Below are positions 46,315 through 55,301 of a stretch of DNA of 64,000 bases, piece by piece. The stretch comes from Niallia sp. Man26 (GTDB taxonomy: Bacteria > Bacillota > Bacilli > Bacillales > Cytobacillaceae). Within the stretch, counting starts at the first letter, position 1; every line of letters begins with the position of its first letter. The position numbers and the translations under genes are program-made. The notes below the pieces were generated by a model. That model saw only the letters and a program-made list of their open reading frames with translations. It searched no databases and was not told where the DNA came from. The stretch is from the NCBI RefSeq assembly GCF_022049065.2, contig NZ_CP095746.1, positions 168,151 through 232,150 of the forward strand, read 5' to 3'.

Positions 46315-48099
46315 ATGGAAAAATTTAATCCACTTGCTCTCGAAGGTACCCCATTTTTATTTTTCACTGGAAAAGGTGGGGTAGGAAAAACTTCTACTGC
46401 ATCTGCAACTGCGATAGCGTTAGCTGATGGGAATAAAAAAGTCCTTCTTGTAAGCACTGATCCGGCTTCCAATCTTCAAGACGTATTCGAAATGGAGTTA
46501 TCCAATGAACCTACTGAAGTTAAAGGAGTGAAAGGTCTATCAATTTGTAACATAGATCCAGAACAGGCTGCAGTAAGTTATAAAAATAATGTTATTGGTC
46601 CTTATCGTGATAAGTTACCAGAAATAGTTATAGCCCAAATGGAAGAACAATTATCGGGTGCTTGCACAGTAGAAATAGCAGCCTTTGATGAATTTACGAA
46701 CTTATTATCCAACCCACAAATTGTATCAAACTTTGACCATATTATTTTTGATACGGCGCCAACTGGTCATACCTTAAGGCTTTTGCAATTACCGACAGCT
46801 TGGACTGGATATTTAGATGAATCAACTCATGGTGCTTCGTGTCTTGGTCCACTTTCTGGATTGGATAGAAAAAAAGAAGTTTATGAAACCACAGTTCAAG
46901 TTTTATCTGACCCAGATCAAACCAAATTAATTCTTGTTTCTAGGCCAGAAAAGTTCTCGCTAAATGAGGCAGAGCGAGCTTCGAAAGAGTTAAAAGTAAT
47001 AGGTATTAAAAATCAAGTGATTATTATAAATGGTATATTAAAAAGCTTTACAAAAGGTGATAGAATTTCTGAAGTTTTTCACCAACGCCAATCCCAGTCA
47101 TTAAAGAATATGCCAATAGGATTGAATGGACTTTCCCAGTATTTCTTACCTTTTGTTCCATATTCATTAACAGGTATATCTAATTTCAGAAGATTATTTA
47201 TTGATACAGAAGATATTAACAAAAATGAATCTACATCAATAAAGGGATTGAATTATAGTCCTATCGAGGAAATGGTTGAAGACCTTCATGAAAATAATAA
47301 TAGAGTTATTTTTACCATGGGGAAAGGTGGAGTTGGTAAGACCACACTTGCTTCTATTATTTCAGTTGGATTAGCTGACAAAGGGAAGAGAGTTCATTTA
47401 ACTACTACAGACCCTGCAGCTCATATTGGAAACATGTTTATGTTTGACGGAAACTTGCACGATAATTTAACAATTAGCCGTATTGATCCAGAGGTGGAAG
47501 TAGATAAGTATAGAAAAGAAGTTCTAGAAAAAGCCAAAAATGATATGGACCAAGATAGCCTTTCTTACCTTGAAGAAGACTTAAATTCACCATGTACGGA
47601 AGAAATAGCAGTATTTCGTGCCTTCGCTGAGGTAGTTAGCCGTTCTAATGAAGAAGTGGTTATTATTGATACAGCTCCGACAGGTCATACTCTGTTGTTA
47701 TTAGATGCTGCTGAATCTTATCATAAAGAGATTAAAAAAGCGAATGGTGATGTACCATTAAGTGTCCAACAGCTATTACCAAGGTTACGTAACCGGAATG
47801 AAACAAGTGTGATTATTACTACACTAGCAGAGGCGACGCCAGTCTTAGAAGCTCAGAGGTTACAAGAAGATCTATTAAGAGCAGATATTAAAACAAGTTG
47901 GTGGGTAATTAATCAGAGTTTATATGCAACTGAGACAACAGATCCCATCTTAGAACAAAAAGCACAAGCCGAAAAAATTTGGATGAAAAAGATAAAAGAA
48001 CTCAATGATAAAGTTGCTATTATTCCATGGGAACCAGAAGAAATTATTGGCTACAAGCAAATACAGAAACATTACTTTTCTGATGATGGAGGAAGATAA
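46315..48099 (+). CDS. arsA: ArsA arsenite-stimulated ATPase
   Basis: 594 residues in two homologous halves. P-loops GKGGVGKTS (19-27) and GKGGVGKTT (about 335-343); signature DTAPTGHT in both halves. The three metalloid-binding cysteines fall at about 116 (GACTVEIA), 176 (ASCLGPL) and 427 (SPCTEEIA), matching Cys113/172/422 of the Escherichia protein. Energises ArsB. The stop is 2 bp before the HesB-like gene. Confidence 0.96.
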   Translation: MEKFNPLALEGTPFLFFTGKGGVGKTSTASATAIALADGNKKVLLVSTDPASNLQDVFEMELSNEPTEVKGVKGLSICNIDPEQAAVSYKNNVIGPYRDKLPEIVIAQMEEQLSGACTVEIAAFDEFTNLLSNPQIVSNFDHIIFDTAPTGHTLRLLQLPTAWTGYLDESTHGASCLGPLSGLDRKKEVYETTVQVLSDPDQTKLILVSRPEKFSLNEAERASKELKVIGIKNQVIIINGILKSFTKGDRISEVFHQRQSQSLKNMPIGLNGLSQYFLPFVPYSLTGISNFRRLFIDTEDINKNESTSIKGLNYSPIEEMVEDLHENNNRVIFTMGKGGVGKTTLASIISVGLADKGKRVHLTTTDPAAHIGNMFMFDGNLHDNLTISRIDPEVEVDKYRKEVLEKAKNDMDQDSLSYLEEDLNSPCTEEIAVFRAFAEVVSRSNEEVVIIDTAPTGHTLLLLDAAESYHKEIKKANGDVPLSVQQLLPRLRNRNETSVIITTLAEATPVLEAQRLQEDLLRADIKTSWWVINQSLYATETTDPILEQKAQAEKIWMKKIKELNDKVAIIPWEPEEIIGYKQIQKHYFSDDGGR

Positions 48100-48101
48100 T
48101 A

Positions 48102-48374
48102 ATGAAAATTACGGAAGTTGCAGAAAATAAACTGTTAGAGATGATAAAAGAAAATGGAGCTCAAGGCATTCGGTTTTATTTTGCTGGTCAAGGATGCTGT
48201 GGACCACAATTAGGTGTTTCTTTAGACTCTCCAGAAACGACAGATAAAGTCTTAATGATTAATAAGATACAAGTTGCAATGGATGAGCGAGTTCAAGATA
48301 TGACAGATAATGTTGTCCTTGATTTTTCAGAAGGTGGATTAGTTCTTTCTGGGCTACCAGAACAAAATTGCTAA
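48102..48374 (+). CDS. HesB/IscA-like small protein of the ars operon
   Basis: 90 residues, GGAGG 8 nt before the ATG. ITEVAENKLLEMIKENGAQG then FYFAGQGCCGPQLGVSL is the HesB/IscA fold, but the usual separate CxxxC...CxC ligands are replaced by a vicinal Cys32-Cys33, plus Cys90 at the very end. It could still bind Fe-S or Fe, or bind As(III) through the pair. Its fixed place between arsA and CoADR suggests a role in arsenic or thiol stress. Confidence 0.75.
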   Translation: MKITEVAENKLLEMIKENGAQGIRFYFAGQGCCGPQLGVSLDSPETTDKVLMINKIQVAMDERVQDMTDNVVLDFSEGGLVLSGLPEQNC

Positions 48375-48429
48375 TTATATAGAAGTAATAATATGGTAAT
48401 TCTAATTTGTATTTTGGAGGATATAATTC

Positions 48430-50073
48430 ATGAAAGTTATTATTATAGGATCAGTAGCAGCAGGTACATCAGTAGCAGCGAAAGCAAGAAGAAACGATGA
48501 AAAAGCGGAAATCACACTCTATAATGCAGATTATGACATTTCATATTCTATATGCGGTATTCCTTATTTCCTAGGTGGAGAAGTAGAGGAACTGGAAACA
48601 TTAACACCAAGAAGTGCAGCTTGGTTTAAGAAACGCTACAACGTAGATATTTTTACCCGTCATGAAGTAACTACGATTGATGCTGAGCAGAAAAAAGTTC
48701 AAGTTAAAAACTTAGATACAAATGAAATAAAAGAAGACACTTATGATGTATTGGTATTTGCAACAGGGGCTTCACCAATTACTCCTGACATTGCAGGAGT
48801 TGATAAAGAGAATGTTTTCCAAGTACGTACGATACAAAATACAGCAGCAATTGATCAATATATGAAGGCGAACCAACCAAAGAAAGCAACCATTATTGGA
48901 GCTGGCTATATAGGTTTAGAAATGGCTGAGCAGCTTACTCATAGAGGATTAGATGTAACAATCGTACAACGTAGTAATCACGTAATGGCACATATGGATA
49001 AAGATATCGTTTCACGTGTTGAAGATCATATAGTGAAAAAGGGAGTCAACCTAATTTTAAGTGATGAAGTAACTTCTATAAATGAGAAGAACGTACAAAC
49101 AAAGTCAGGGAAAACTATTGAAACGGATATTGTCATATTAGCTACAGGTGTTCGCCCAAATACAATATTAGCTAAGGAAATAGGGGTTACTATTGGTGAT
49201 ACTGGAGCTATAGCAGTTAACAACAAAATGCAAACTAACCTTCCTAATGTGTATGCTGTTGGTGATGTGGCAGAAAGTTATTCTGTTATCACTGGGAAAC
49301 CTATCTATCGTCCATTAGGAAGTACTGCTAACAAAATGGGAAGAATAGCTGGTGATGTAATTACTGGAGGTTCCTTGGAACACCGTGGTATTTTAGGAAC
49401 TGGTATATTACGTGTATTCGATTTAGCAGTCGGGCAAACTGGTATGAATGAAGTAGAAGCATTAGAAGAAGGCTACGATATTGAAATACTTCATAATATA
49501 AAACCAGCTAGAGCAGAGTATCTTGGAGGAAAAGAGCTAGTTATTAAAGCAATTGCAGATAGAGAAACTGGCAGAATTTTAGGTGTACAAATAGTAGGTG
49601 AAGAAGGTGTAGATAAACGAATTGATGTCTTTGTAACAGCAATGACGTTTAAAGCAAAAGCAGAAGATTTATTCCACCTAGATCTTGCCTATGCACCTCC
49701 ATTTAGCACAACAAAAGATCCAGTTATGTATACTGGAATGGCCTTGCAAAATGCTATTGAAAAGAAAAATAAGCTAATTACACCGAAAGAACTAACAGAA
49801 AGAATTGAAAAAGGAGAAACGATCCAGGTAATTGATACACGTGCAACAAAACAATATAATGTATCAAAAGTGGAAAGTGCCGTTAATATTCCTTTAGGCG
49901 AATTACGCGAGAAATCTAAAGAATTCGACCCTAATTTACCTACAGTAACTTACTGTAATAGTGGGGTAACTGGAAATGCTGCACAAAATGTACTACGTAA
50001 CTTAGGGTTCAATGATATTTATAATCTTTCTGGTGGAAATAAAAATTACCAAAATTATATTAAAAATAAATGA
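48430..50073 (+). CDS. CoA-disulfide reductase fused to rhodanese (CoADR-RHD)
   Basis: 547 residues. Pyridine-nucleotide disulfide oxidoreductase: FAD motif GSVAAGTSVAAKARR, single redox cysteine Cys42 in SYSICGIPYFLGG, NADH motif IIGAGYIGLEMAEQL. C-terminal rhodanese domain (about 455-547) with active loop CNSGVTG (Cys509). Such enzymes reduce CoA disulfide and CoA persulfide/polysulfide, releasing sulfide. GGAGG precedes the ATG. End of the arsR2-arsBDA operon; a decayed copy is at 13.65-14.3 kb. Confidence 0.92.
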   Translation: MKVIIIGSVAAGTSVAAKARRNDEKAEITLYNADYDISYSICGIPYFLGGEVEELETLTPRSAAWFKKRYNVDIFTRHEVTTIDAEQKKVQVKNLDTNEIKEDTYDVLVFATGASPITPDIAGVDKENVFQVRTIQNTAAIDQYMKANQPKKATIIGAGYIGLEMAEQLTHRGLDVTIVQRSNHVMAHMDKDIVSRVEDHIVKKGVNLILSDEVTSINEKNVQTKSGKTIETDIVILATGVRPNTILAKEIGVTIGDTGAIAVNNKMQTNLPNVYAVGDVAESYSVITGKPIYRPLGSTANKMGRIAGDVITGGSLEHRGILGTGILRVFDLAVGQTGMNEVEALEEGYDIEILHNIKPARAEYLGGKELVIKAIADRETGRILGVQIVGEEGVDKRIDVFVTAMTFKAKAEDLFHLDLAYAPPFSTTKDPVMYTGMALQNAIEKKNKLITPKELTERIEKGETIQVIDTRATKQYNVSKVESAVNIPLGELREKSKEFDPNLPTVTYCNSGVTGNAAQNVLRNLGFNDIYNLSGGNKNYQNYIKNK

Positions 50074-50080
50074 TGATATC

Positions 50081-50116
50081 AAAGACCTTTAGAAAAATCT
50101 AAAGGTCTTTATTTAT
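50081..50116 (+). terminator. Terminator of the ars efflux operon
   Basis: AAAGACCTTTAGA (50081-50093) pairs perfectly with TCTAAAGGTCTTT (50098-50110), then ATTTAT. Confidence 0.9.
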
Positions 50117-50191
50117 ATTGTGTTTTTAATAAGATGGGGAAGTTACATGGATACCCAACAAATAAATAAAAGGTAAATAACAATATATTAG

Positions 50192-50204
50192 TTGCAAATT
50201 ACAA
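50192..50204 (+). promoter_or_regulatory. Candidate marR2 operator
   Basis: TTGCAAATTACAA, pseudo-palindromic, identical to 50707-50719 before arsO. A TATATAATA -10-like sequence lies just downstream. Confidence 0.6.
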
Positions 50205-50239
50205 ATTATTTTATATAATAATTTATAGAGGTGGATAAT

Positions 50240-50689
50240 TTGGAAAATATTAGAGAACTATTTCAGATATTAACAAGACGGTTTGGAATGTTAAATAAAA
50301 ATTGTTGCACTGCTGGAGGAATTGAAATCTCACTTATTCAAAGTCAAATACTTTATGAGATTGATATTCAACATAATCCTTCTATTCAGCAAATTGCAGA
50401 TACTCTTGGAACAGACATTACGACATTTAGCCGCCAAATACAATCTTTAGTAAAAATGAATCTAGTTAAAAAAACACCTGATTCTGAAGACAGAAGGATA
50501 AGTATCCTTTCTCTAACCACAGAAGGGAAGTTTATTGCAACTACTATTAATCATCAAATAAGTTCCTATTTAGATGAGGTTTTTTCACATATGAATGAGT
50601 TTGAAAGGGAAACTGTTATCCGTTCACTTATATTGCTTAATGAGTCTATGGCCAAATCAAGTATGTGCTGCAGGGATATCATGGAATAA
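50240..50689 (+). CDS. MarR-family regulator 2 with vicinal cysteines
   Basis: 149 residues from TTG 50240 with GAGGTGG 7 nt upstream (a GTG at 50231 would lie inside that site). The same plan as the MarR at 40936: Cys22-Cys23 (NKNCCTAGG) before the winged helix, wing DSEDRRISILSLT, and Cys143-Cys144 at the C-terminus (SSMCCRDIME). Likely represses itself and arsO through the shared TTGCAAATTACAA element. Confidence 0.85.
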   Translation: MENIRELFQILTRRFGMLNKNCCTAGGIEISLIQSQILYEIDIQHNPSIQQIADTLGTDITTFSRQIQSLVKMNLVKKTPDSEDRRISILSLTTEGKFIATTINHQISSYLDEVFSHMNEFERETVIRSLILLNESMAKSSMCCRDIME

Positions 50690-50706
50690 TTCCACTGGAT
50701 ATATAT

Positions 50707-50719
50707 TTGCAAATTACAA
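50707..50719 (+). promoter_or_regulatory. Candidate MarR2 operator before arsO
   Basis: TTGCAAATTACAA, identical to 50192-50204, 19 nt before the arsO ATG. Confidence 0.6.
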
Positions 50720-50737
50720 GTAATAAGAGGAGGCACT

Positions 50738-51796
50738 ATGGGTAAAATTTATGATGCCATTGTAGTTGGTGGGGGGCAGGCTGGATTAGCTGCTGGATAT
50801 TATTTAAAAAAGAATAAACTTCAATATTTAATTTTAGATTCAAGTAACCAAGCTAGGGGATCATGGCCAGATTATTATGACAGTCTCAAATTATTTTCAC
50901 CTGCTTCTTTCGCATCACTGCCAGGATTGAAGTTTCCAAAACACGCAAATGAATATCCATCTAGATTTGAAGTAATAAAATACTTAGAAGACTATATTCA
51001 GTTTTTTCAATTTCCTATAGAAGGAAATCAGCAGGTTGTATCTGTTGAGAAAGAAGATGAGATTTTTACACTAATTACGGAAAAAGGTAATAGGTTTCAA
51101 TCTAAAACAATTATTAATGCTACAGGTTCTTTCCGAAACCCATATATACCAGATATAAAGGGAATAGAGTTATTTAAAGGGCGTATATTTCACTCTTCTG
51201 AATACCGTAATCCAACCAGTTTTATTAATAAAAGAAATATCGTCGTAGGAAGCGGCAATTCTGCTGTTCAAATTGCAATTGAACTTTCCGAAATTAGTAT
51301 CACATCTTTAGCTGTAAGAAATAAAGTTAAACTACTAAAACAAAAAGTTTTAGGGTTGGATCTTCACTATTGGATTAGAATTACAGGGTTTGATAATTTT
51401 CCATTTTGGAGATTTAGAAAAAGTGTTCCACAATCAAATTCAGTTATCGATTTGGGGAATTATAAGGAAAAAATTAAAGAAGGAAATCCAGATCAAAAGC
51501 GAATGTTTACTTCTTTTTATAGTGATGGAGTAGTTTGGGCAGATGGAAGTAAAGAGCCCGTGGACACAGTTATATTTGCAACCGGATATAAAAGTTATTT
51601 GCCTCATTTAGCTGATATTGGTGCAACTGATATAAATGGGAAACCAATTCATCAAGCTGGTGTCAGTACATCAGTGAAGGGATTATATTATGTGGGACTA
51701 GATGGGCAACGAACATTTGCTTCTGCAACTATAAGAGGAGTGGGACCTGATTCGAAGTTTGTAGTTCAAAAGCTATTACGCTTTTTAAAAAATTGA
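50738..51796 (+). CDS. arsO: ArsO-like flavin-containing monooxygenase
   Basis: 352 residues, GGAGG before the ATG. FAD motif VVGGGQAGLAAGYYLKK, FMO-like middle EYRNPTSFINKRNIVVGSGN with NADPH motif GSGNSAVQIA, and C-terminal VIFATGYKSYLPHL. This composition fits the ArsO group found in ars operons, thought to act on organic or trivalent arsenicals. It lacks the CC tails of the flavoprotein at 41994. Regulated by the cysteine-bearing MarR upstream, by inference. Confidence 0.82.
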   Translation: MGKIYDAIVVGGGQAGLAAGYYLKKNKLQYLILDSSNQARGSWPDYYDSLKLFSPASFASLPGLKFPKHANEYPSRFEVIKYLEDYIQFFQFPIEGNQQVVSVEKEDEIFTLITEKGNRFQSKTIINATGSFRNPYIPDIKGIELFKGRIFHSSEYRNPTSFINKRNIVVGSGNSAVQIAIELSEISITSLAVRNKVKLLKQKVLGLDLHYWIRITGFDNFPFWRFRKSVPQSNSVIDLGNYKEKIKEGNPDQKRMFTSFYSDGVVWADGSKEPVDTVIFATGYKSYLPHLADIGATDINGKPIHQAGVSTSVKGLYYVGLDGQRTFASATIRGVGPDSKFVVQKLLRFLKN

Positions 51797-51807
51797 ATCG
51801 ATTTGTT

Positions 51808-51834
51808 ATAGCAGCAAAAAGCTGCTGTTTTTTT
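51808..51834 (+). terminator. Terminator of marR2-arsO
   Basis: AGCAGC-AAAAA-GCTGCT followed by GTTTTTTT. Confidence 0.85.
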
Positions 51835-52140
51835 GAAAGAATTGATAGTTGCTTTAATTTAATGAAGTGAGTGTTTAATTGTAATTCCTTATATTGCAAA
51901 GCAAAAAAGTTTTCTATTAAGGATGAAGAAGTATAAATGAATATATTGTGAATTTATTCACTTAAACTAACGGGGCGTTTGTTCCATAAGAGAGCTTTCT
52001 AAATGGTAAATATTTTGTCTCAATTGACAATACCTTTTAATAAGGCTTCAAGGGAATTAGCTTTATAATTGCGAATTAAAAAAGTTTGTGGAATACTAAT
52101 AGTGTCCTATTCGAAGGACTGATTCCTAGGAGGTACATAT
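51835..52140. other. HU upstream region
   Basis: TTGACA at 52024-52029 and TATAAT at 52064-52069 are present but too far apart to be one promoter. No gene seen. Confidence 0.4.
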
Positions 52141-52416
52141 ATGAACAAAACAGAACTTGTTAATGCAGTAGCTAAAAGCTCCGAACTATCGAAAAAAGAC
52201 TCAACTAGAGTTGTTGACTCCGTAATGGAAACAATCACAACGGCATTGAAAAATGGTGGAAAAGTAGAAATCTTAGGATTTGGTGCTTTCTCTGTTAGCG
52301 AACGTTCCGCTAGAAAGGGTCGTAACCCACAAACTGGTGAAGAAATAGAAATTGCAGCAAGTAAAGCACCTACTTTTAAAGCCGGAAAAAACTTGAAAGA
52401 TGCTGTTAAATCATAA
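52141..52416 (+). CDS. hup: HU-type histone-like DNA-binding protein
   Basis: 91 residues, AGGAGG before the ATG. Complete [42 protein letters not shown] (arm tip with RNPQT), [15 protein letters not shown]. Packages and bends DNA. An accessory copy besides the chromosomal hbs is typical of large plasmids and conjugative elements. Confidence 0.96.
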   Translation: MNKTELVNAVAKSSELSKKDSTRVVDSVMETITTALKNGGKVEILGFGAFSVSERSARKGRNPQTGEEIEIAASKAPTFKAGKNLKDAVKS

Positions 52417-52425
52417 GAGCTATGT

Positions 52426-52458
52426 ATGGCAGAGGTTTTAAACTCTGCCTATTTTTTT
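52426..52458 (+). terminator. Terminator of hup
   Basis: GGCAGAG (52428-52434) pairs with CTCTGCC (52443-52449), then ATTTTTTT. Confidence 0.85.
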
Positions 52459-52623
52459 ATATGTTGTTAGATTTTTTAAAACCAAGTGTTGGGTTGCGGC
52501 GGGTTCCAAGCACTAATTACTATGAATTCAAAAAGGGAATAAAATACTAAAAAAAGATTATTTGACGTTTAACAGACAAGAGAAGAACGGATTAGCAATG
52601 AATATATAAAAAATCAAGTCTGC

Positions 52624-52746
52624 GTTAAATAACTATTTAACGAACATTTACAATAGACAGTAGAATGTGTGTTTGGTATAATGGTAATATAGACCAAAAG
52701 GAAAAACCGAGGATGCTATCCTCGGTTTCCCAAAACGTTCGTTTTA
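52624..52746. promoter_or_regulatory. Cluster of inverted repeats upstream of the DUF3800 gene
   Basis: Three elements: GTTAAATA-A-CTATTTAAC-like palindrome (52624-52641), hairpin AAACCGAGGAT/ATCCTCGGTTT (52704-52729) and AAAACGTTCGTTTT (52732-52745). ACGAAC or its complement occurs at both edges and again near 53696 (GTTCGTT). A TATAAT-like box (TATAATGG) lies near 52677. Could be operator or recombination sites; no T-run follows the hairpin. Confidence 0.4.
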
Positions 52747-52867
52747 ACACTGGTTTATCAAATTTCATTAGGCGAAGCCTGTGATAAGCTCAATGCTGTT
52801 AATTAAAATTTAACATAAACAAATATTTTATGCAAGCTTTTAAAATGATACGGAGGAATTTTAACAA

Positions 52868-53683
52868 ATGGAACATAATGTAACTGTATTCTTTGATGAA
52901 AGTGGAAAAATAGATAAACATGTCTCCCTAATGTGTGGACTTTCCTTACCTACTGACTTTTATACTACAGGAAAAATAAATGCATTAAATGAAAAATTAA
53001 AGACTGATCCTAATTATAAATTACATTTTACTGATTTAGGTTCCAATGATTATAAAAATCACGAAGAAGCAGTTAGTGTTATATCAAATTACTATCGTTC
53101 CGTTAGAATTAATATAGTTTCTTTTATAAAAATACAACACATAAATGAAGAAAAAAGACGTTATAAAAATATTGTAGATAAAATGATTTATAGTAAGATT
53201 CCAGAACGTGTTCTTTATGGTTTATTAAGAGATTATGGTAGTTTTTCTGACATTAAAGCAAGACTATATATTGAGGATAGTGGCCTTTATAGAGATTTTC
53301 AATTAGATAAAAATATAAAGGAACAATTAAATACACATTCAATTTACCGCAATTCTCATTTCTGGGTGGAAAAAGCAAAGTTAAAAGCGAAAAATGAAGA
53401 AATTGGTATTGAAATTGTAGATACAATACTTGGAATGGTCCGAAATATTATTGAAAATAGACCAGTTACTTTTAAAGATGGTTTTCCAAAGGATAAGAAC
53501 TTATGGAGAAAAAAGAAGTTCATCATGAATATGATAAACAAATACCCTAATTTCTATCAGTTATTAGTAAATATTAAATACTTTGAGTTGACTGGCCATA
53601 GTTCATTGGAGCAAAAAAATATAGCTACATATCTAGATCTATTTACTTCTAAATTTGAATTAGAGTTAGCCGCCCAAAAATAA
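52868..53683 (+). CDS. DUF3800-domain protein
   Basis: 271 residues, GGAGG 9 nt before the ATG. VTVFFDESGKIDKHVSLMCG at the start and YIEDSGLYRDF in the middle give the acidic residues of the predicted RNase H-like DUF3800 fold, seen in many mobile elements and near defence genes. Substrate unknown. Followed 74 bp later by the recombinase. Confidence 0.8.
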   Translation: MEHNVTVFFDESGKIDKHVSLMCGLSLPTDFYTTGKINALNEKLKTDPNYKLHFTDLGSNDYKNHEEAVSVISNYYRSVRINIVSFIKIQHINEEKRRYKNIVDKMIYSKIPERVLYGLLRDYGSFSDIKARLYIEDSGLYRDFQLDKNIKEQLNTHSIYRNSHFWVEKAKLKAKNEEIGIEIVDTILGMVRNIIENRPVTFKDGFPKDKNLWRKKKFIMNMINKYPNFYQLLVNIKYFELTGHSSLEQKNIATYLDLFTSKFELELAAQK

Positions 53684-53757
53684 AAAAGAACAAGTGTTCG
53701 TTAAAATTATATTTAGTGCAGACTTAATTAAATTAGAAATAAGGAGGTTGATTAGTC

Positions 53758-54915
53758 TTGCCCATTGAATCCAGGCAAAGAATTATACATGATGAACGTT
53801 TAGAAACCATGCTCCCTCAAATGCCGGATTATGTACAAGAGTATATGCGGTCTAAACGAAGAGCAAAATATTCTCCCTCTTCTCTATTAGGATATGTACA
53901 TGAATATTTAAAGTTTTTTAACTGGCTCCTTTCAGAGGGTGTGGCTGATTATAAAGATATAAAATCGATTCCCTATTCTGTTTTAGAGACACTTTCAAAA
54001 GAAACTGTTGAACTATATAGAGAGCACATAGAAAACGAAGATATTAGAACAGAAAAGGAAAAAACCAAGTCTCCCCCTGCCCCAGTTCGTCGCAGGAGCA
54101 AAGATGCAGTAGATCGCAATATAAACGCATTAAAATCCCTCTTCAGCTACTTAACCACAGAGACGGAAAATGAAGATGGAGAATGTTATTTTTATCGAAA
54201 TGTCTTTAGTAAAATTAAGCAACGTAAAGAACAAGAAACTGCCAGTCGTCGAGCTGCTAAGATAAGTTCAAAGGTGATTAAATCGAATGAAATTAGTGAC
54301 TTTATTCAATACTTGAAATTTGATTATGAAAAAGTCCTAGAAGCTACGAGTGCTAAGATGTACAAAGCTTACTTAAAGCAAAAAGAAAGAGATGTAGCAA
54401 TGATCTCCCTTCTCTTAGGAAGCGGAATACGGGTATCAGAGCTTGCTAGTTTAACTCTACAAGATATTAATTTTCATACAAGAGAAATAGATATCATCCG
54501 TAAAGGTAATAAGGAAGATACGGTGCTTGTTCTACAAGCTGCACTTGAGGAGTTAAAAGCCTATCTGAGAGTCCGACAAGAAAGGTTTAACACAAAGGAA
54601 TCAGATATTTATGTATTTGTGAGTAAATACAAAGGCATGGTGCAACCTCTCTCCGTTAGGTCTATACAGACCCTAGTTAGTAAATATACGAAGGAATTTT
54701 ATGACCAGAATGAATTTAGTACCGGTAAAGGTTTAAGTCCTCATAAGATGAGGCATTCCTTTGCGAATGATTGGATTCTTCAAGGTGGAGATATTATTAC
54801 ACTTAGAGACCAATTGGGACACAGCAGCATTGAAACAACTTCAAAGTATACAAACCTCTCAAGGGATGAAGGTAAAAAGATTATTGAGAAGATGGAAGAA
54901 AATCGAAATAAATAA
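53758..54915 (+). CDS. Tyrosine recombinase, XerS-like
   Basis: 385 residues from a TTG start with AAGGAGG. N-terminal SAM-like core-binding domain (about 20-160), catalytic domain with Arg225 (GSGIRVSEL), Lys249, His329/Arg332 (SPHKMRHSFA), His355 (LGHSS) and Tyr364 (TSKYTNLS). A full set, so likely active. Resembles XerS of Bacillota, slightly longer. Could resolve dimers of the replicon or integrate an element; no matching site was recognised. Confidence 0.88.
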   Translation: MPIESRQRIIHDERLETMLPQMPDYVQEYMRSKRRAKYSPSSLLGYVHEYLKFFNWLLSEGVADYKDIKSIPYSVLETLSKETVELYREHIENEDIRTEKEKTKSPPAPVRRRSKDAVDRNINALKSLFSYLTTETENEDGECYFYRNVFSKIKQRKEQETASRRAAKISSKVIKSNEISDFIQYLKFDYEKVLEATSAKMYKAYLKQKERDVAMISLLLGSGIRVSELASLTLQDINFHTREIDIIRKGNKEDTVLVLQAALEELKAYLRVRQERFNTKESDIYVFVSKYKGMVQPLSVRSIQTLVSKYTKEFYDQNEFSTGKGLSPHKMRHSFANDWILQGGDIITLRDQLGHSSIETTSKYTNLSRDEGKKIIEKMEENRNK

Positions 54916-54973
54916 CCTCTTCTCTCTTTCCAAGTATATTTTTAAACAGTAATTTAAAGATCGGAGAAATATA

Positions 54974-55279
54974 ATGAGCCAAATATCATTCGATGAATTG
55001 TTCCAGGAAGAAAAAAAGCAGGAAAACACAATAAGCGATATTCCCTCTCCCCTACAAAATGATATTTTAGAGTTAATTCGTAAAGGGGAAACAAGTGCTT
55101 TATCCATATGTGAGCATCTTATTAAACTAGGAAAATACTCTAATGAACGATTTTCTACAAACAAACCGAAAGCCTATGGAAAGGTTTGCTTAGTCTTAGA
55201 CAAAATGACCAGAAACGGTCTATTGGTTTTTGTTGAAGACATTGATAAAAAGGATAGAATCTACAAACTGAATAGTTAA
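54974..55279 (+). CDS. Hypothetical protein, possible winged helix
   Basis: 101 residues, starts ATG 54974 after GGAG. LQNDILELIRKGETSALSIC then KVCLVLDKMTRNGLLVFVED resembles the helix-turn-helix-wing of small regulators. Immediately downstream of the recombinase. No family recognised. Confidence 0.55.
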   Translation: MSQISFDELFQEEKKQENTISDIPSPLQNDILELIRKGETSALSICEHLIKLGKYSNERFSTNKPKAYGKVCLVLDKMTRNGLLVFVEDIDKKDRIYKLNS

Positions 55280-55301
55280 CATAGGAGGTAGTTTTGTTTT
55301 T

